Shown: one piece after another, positions 61,578 to 64,000 of the stretch
Position numbering within the stretch: the first letter of the stretch is position 1
Layout: each line of letters begins with the position of its first letter
From: Chloroflexi bacterium TSY
Lineage (GTDB): Bacteria; Chloroflexota; Anaerolineae; Caldilineales; Caldilineaceae
Reading direction: 5' to 3'
DNA length: 64,000 bases
NCBI GenBank assembly: GCA_019217005.1
Contig: JAHBNG010000018.1
Coordinates: 97,005-161,004 of the forward strand
Notes under the pieces: generated by a model
Seen by the model: only the letters and a program-made list of their open reading frames with translations
Database searches by the model: none
What the model was told of the DNA's origin: nothing
Made by a program: the position numbers and the translations under genes

Positions 61578-62800
61578 ATGGAAGTGATGTTTCCGAAGTG
61601 CAGCGGCCTGGATGTTCACAAGCGGATGGTAGTGGCGTGTGTGGTAGATGAATCAGGGAGGATGGAGCAGGTGCGCAAGCGATTTGGGACAACGACGGTC
61701 GAGTTGGAGGGGGTTGAGGTCGTGGCTGTCGTCGTATGGGATCACGCATGTGGCGATGGAGAGTACGGGAGTGTATTGGAAACCGATCTACAATGTGTTG
61801 CATGAGCATTTTGAGGTCTGGATTGTGAATGCCCGCCATCTGGCACAGGTGCCTGGTCGCAAGACGGATGAGAGCGATGCGGCCTGGATCACGAAACTGA
61901 TGAGTTATGGACTGCTGGAGCGCAGTTTCATTCCAGATGTGGAGCAAAGGGACTTGCGAGACCTGACGCGCTATCGGACGCGTCTCTTGCAAGAGAAGAG
62001 TGCGGCAGTCAATCGCCTGCATAAGGTGTTGGAAGATGCCAACGTCAAGTTGGGATCGGTGGTCACGAGCATCCAAGGTGTATCGGCACGCCAGATGATC
62101 GAGGCCCTGATTGCAGATGAGATGGACCCAGAAGCCATGGCTGACTTGGCACAAAAGCGGCTGCGGGCCAAGATTCCCCAGTTGGTTGATGCGTTGACGG
62201 GACTGGTCCGTCCTCATCATCGTTTTATGCTGCAAGAAGTTCTGCATCATCTCGATCACCTGAATGTACGCATTGATGCCCTCAATCAACAGATTGGGGT
62301 CCTCATGGCTCCGCATGCTGACCTCATCGCACGCCTAGATGCCATTCCCGGTGTGGGGCGAGTCGTCGCCGAGATAATTCTGGCGGAGATCGGTCCCTCG
62401 GTCGAAAGCTGGCCCTCAGCTAAGAAACTGGCCTCCTGGGCTTGTGTCTGTCCTGGCAACAACGAATCGGCGGGCAAACGCAAGAGTGGTCGCCGACGAA
62501 AGGCCAGAAATGGTTAGTCACCGCCCTCGTTGAAGCGGCGGGCCGCCTCTCGCACCAAGGACACCTATCTCGCCGCACAGTTCCACCGTCTCAAGGCACG
62601 ACGCGGAGCCAAGCGGGCAGCTATTGCCGTGGCCCATTCCATCTTGACCATCGTCTATCATCTCATCGACAAGCCCGATGCCGTCTTTGAAGAACTCGGC
62701 GGCGACTTCTTTCTCAAACGACGCAAGGAGCATGCACAACCGGCGCACTCAAAACCCTCGAGTCCCTCGGCTTCAAGGTTTTGGCACCGACCGCCTTCAG
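61578..62800 (+). pseudogene. IS110-family (DEDD) transposase, multiply frameshifted
   Basis: Starts GLDVHKRMVVACVVDESG with the first Asp of the RuvC-like DEDD site. One extra G in a G5 run near 61708 shifts the frame; the continuation is YGITHVAMESTGVYWKPIYN (Glu) and GRKTDESDAAWITKLMSYGL (two Asp). The C-terminal Tnp-20 part is LDAIPGVGRVVAEIILAEIG, then CPGNNESAGKRKSGRRRKA with the catalytic Ser of the family. The frame breaks again at about 62515 and about 62735 (ALKTLESLGFKVLAPTA is the probable end). All domains are recognisable, but at least three indels make it dead. Confidence 0.85.
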
Positions 62801-63025
62801 GTTTTCTTGGCACCGACCGCCTAAGTACGGTGCTCACTACAACTGATTTGCGTTGGGCACAGGCAACGACGCCACCCACTCTGGCGGGTCAACTTGGACC
62901 CGCTTCTTATTCAACGCGGCCTTTAACCCCTCTCTCTCTTCTCTTGCTGCCCTTTTTTTCAGGGCAGATTATAAGGATGAAGAATGTGGGACACGGATTA
63001 ACACAGATTTCATGGATTTATTCTG
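62801..63025. other. Right flank of IS110 and rarA leader
   Basis: No gene. The 16-base string TTGGCACCGACCGCCT appears twice at about 62784-62822. A small hairpin CTGCCC-TTTTTTT-CAGGGCAG lies at about 62947-62967. The rarA promoter should be in the last 100 bp. Confidence 0.45.
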
Positions 63026-64000
63026 ATGGATCTCTTTGAACAAGCCCACCAAGAGCGTCTAGAAAAGAGCGCCCCATTGGCCGCCCGAATGCGACCACGC
63101 ACCTTGGATGAGTATATCGGCCAAGAGCATATTGTTGGATCAGGCCGATTGTTGCGGCGCGCAATTCAGGCTGATCAATTGGGCAGCCTGATCTTCTATG
63201 GCCCGCCGGGAACAGGCAAAACAACGCTTGCCCAAGTGATTGCAAATACGACCAGCAGCCATTTCATCGCCATCAATGCCGTGCTGGCTGGCGTCAAACA
63301 AATTCGCGAATCGATCGACGAGGCACAAGATCGAGCGCGCTTCCATTCGCAGCGGACAATTCTGTTCGTTGATGAGGTCCACCGCTTCAACAAGGCCCAG
63401 CAAGATGCGCTGCTTCCGTGGGTCGAGAATGGAACCGTGATTTTCATCGGAGCAACCACCGAAAATCCCTATTTTGAGGTCAACAAAGCTCTTGTCTCCC
63501 GCAGCCGTATCTTTCAGCTTACCCCGCTGACAAAAGAGCATCTGCGTCGAATCGTCCAGCAGACATTGACCGATCCGGAGCGCGGCTATGGCAATCTTCA
63601 AGTGACCATAGATGATGAAGCGCTTGCGCATTTAGTGGAAGTCGCCAATGGCGATGCCCGCGCCATTCTAAACGCTTTGGAACTAGCCGTCGAAACGACT
63701 GGCGACCGACATGACGATCCGCCAGACAAACGCACCAGGCAACATGGCTCTCGCAATACGAATCGCGCAACACGAATCACCCTATCCATTGCCGAAGAAT
63801 CGATCCAACGTCGTGCCGTGCTGTATGACAAAGAAGGCGATTACCATTTCGATACCATTAGTGCTTTTATCAAGAGTTTACGCGGCAGTGACCCAGACGC
63901 AGCGGTTTACTGGATGGCCAAAATGCTCTACGCCGGTGAGAGTCCGCGCTACATTTTTCGACGGATGTTGATCTTTGCCGGCGAAGATGTAGGAATGGCC
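63026..64000 (+). CDS. rarA: Replication-associated recombination protein A (RarA/MgsA), 3' end beyond window
   Basis: 325 codons are visible and the frame is open to the window edge. RarA is an AAA+ ATPase related to clamp loaders that acts at stalled replication forks. RMRPRTLDEYIGQEHIVG is the typical start. Walker A is YGPPGTGKTTLAQ, Walker B TILFVDEVHRFNKAQQD, sensor 1 IFIGATTENPYFEVN, the Arg-finger region ALVSRSRIFQL, and the C-terminal part VLYDKEGDYHFDTISAFIKS with SLRGSDPDAAVYWMAKML-type continuation. A 20-residue insert with PPDKRTRQHGSRN between the lid and C-terminal domains is longer than usual. Start by homology; the ribosome-binding site is weak. Confidence 0.93.
   Translation, partial: MDLFEQAHQERLEKSAPLAARMRPRTLDEYIGQEHIVGSGRLLRRAIQADQLGSLIFYGPPGTGKTTLAQVIANTTSSHFIAINAVLAGVKQIRESIDEAQDRARFHSQRTILFVDEVHRFNKAQQDALLPWVENGTVIFIGATTENPYFEVNKALVSRSRIFQLTPLTKEHLRRIVQQTLTDPERGYGNLQVTIDDEALAHLVEVANGDARAILNALELAVETTGDRHDDPPDKRTRQHGSRNTNRATRITLSIAEESIQRRAVLYDKEGDYHFDTISAFIKSLRGSDPDAAVYWMAKMLYAGESPRYIFRRMLIFAGEDVGMA

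Overview
The window looks like a chromosomal segment of a Chloroflexota-type bacterium (Anaerolineae or Caldilineae-like). This is inferred from gene style: STAND-WD40 proteins, fasciclin and SH3 exported proteins, a T-box in front of serS, a four-cysteine L31, and many palindromic miniature elements. No rRNA or marker phylogeny is available here, so the class is a guess. Core genes are intact: enolase, serS, tdk, rplU-rpmA-rpmE, thiamine pyrophosphokinase, rarA and three tRNAs. The stretches between them are heavily invaded by insertion sequences (IS) and miniature inverted-repeat elements (MITEs).

Layout. 1-6.4 kb: a double tyrosine recombinase with repeats behind it, an SH3 lipoprotein, a glycoside hydrolase remnant and two exported paralogs. 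6.5-23 kb (minus strand): two transmembrane nSTAND1-WD40 genes, both broken. The first is split by a 1.66-kb IS (which itself carries a MITE) and by a 215-bp MITE; the second by a 79-bp MITE, two frameshifts and an ISAzo13-like element with an IS630 nested in it. 22.5-26.3 kb: a SIR2-like gene and an EAD1-FGE gene, which with the second STAND gene form one overlapping operon behind enolase. 26.7-35.9 kb: a membrane protein, a fasciclin protein with LPETG, a PD-(D/E)XK remnant, tRNA-Arg/Ser/Ser, a flavoprotein reductase, a TVP38 protein, a CDP-alcohol phosphatidyltransferase, and serS with its T-box. 36-42 kb: an ISAzo13 copy, a fasciclin-LysM surface protein and a truncated Ig-like protein. 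42-47.8 kb: cytochrome c, tdk, ribosomal proteins L31/L27/L21 and an ABC exporter. 47.9-54.8 kb: an IS cluster and a muramidase gene split by an intact ISAzo13 copy. 54.8-64 kb: an HNH-containing helicase, a CapA-like protein, a B3/4-domain protein, thiamine pyrophosphokinase, a degraded IS110 and rarA (runs off the window).

The most interesting unit is the [EAD1-FGE]-[SIR2-like]-[nSTAND1-TM-WD40] operon, translationally coupled to enolase: a candidate NTP-dependent conflict (anti-phage or self/non-self) system. Both STAND proteins place a membrane helix between ATPase and WD40 propeller, and many blades of both propellers carry an inserted cysteine pair. This suggests an extracytoplasmic, disulfide-bonded sensor. 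Exact target-site duplications allowed several broken genes to be put back together in silico, each with its reading frame restored across the insertion.
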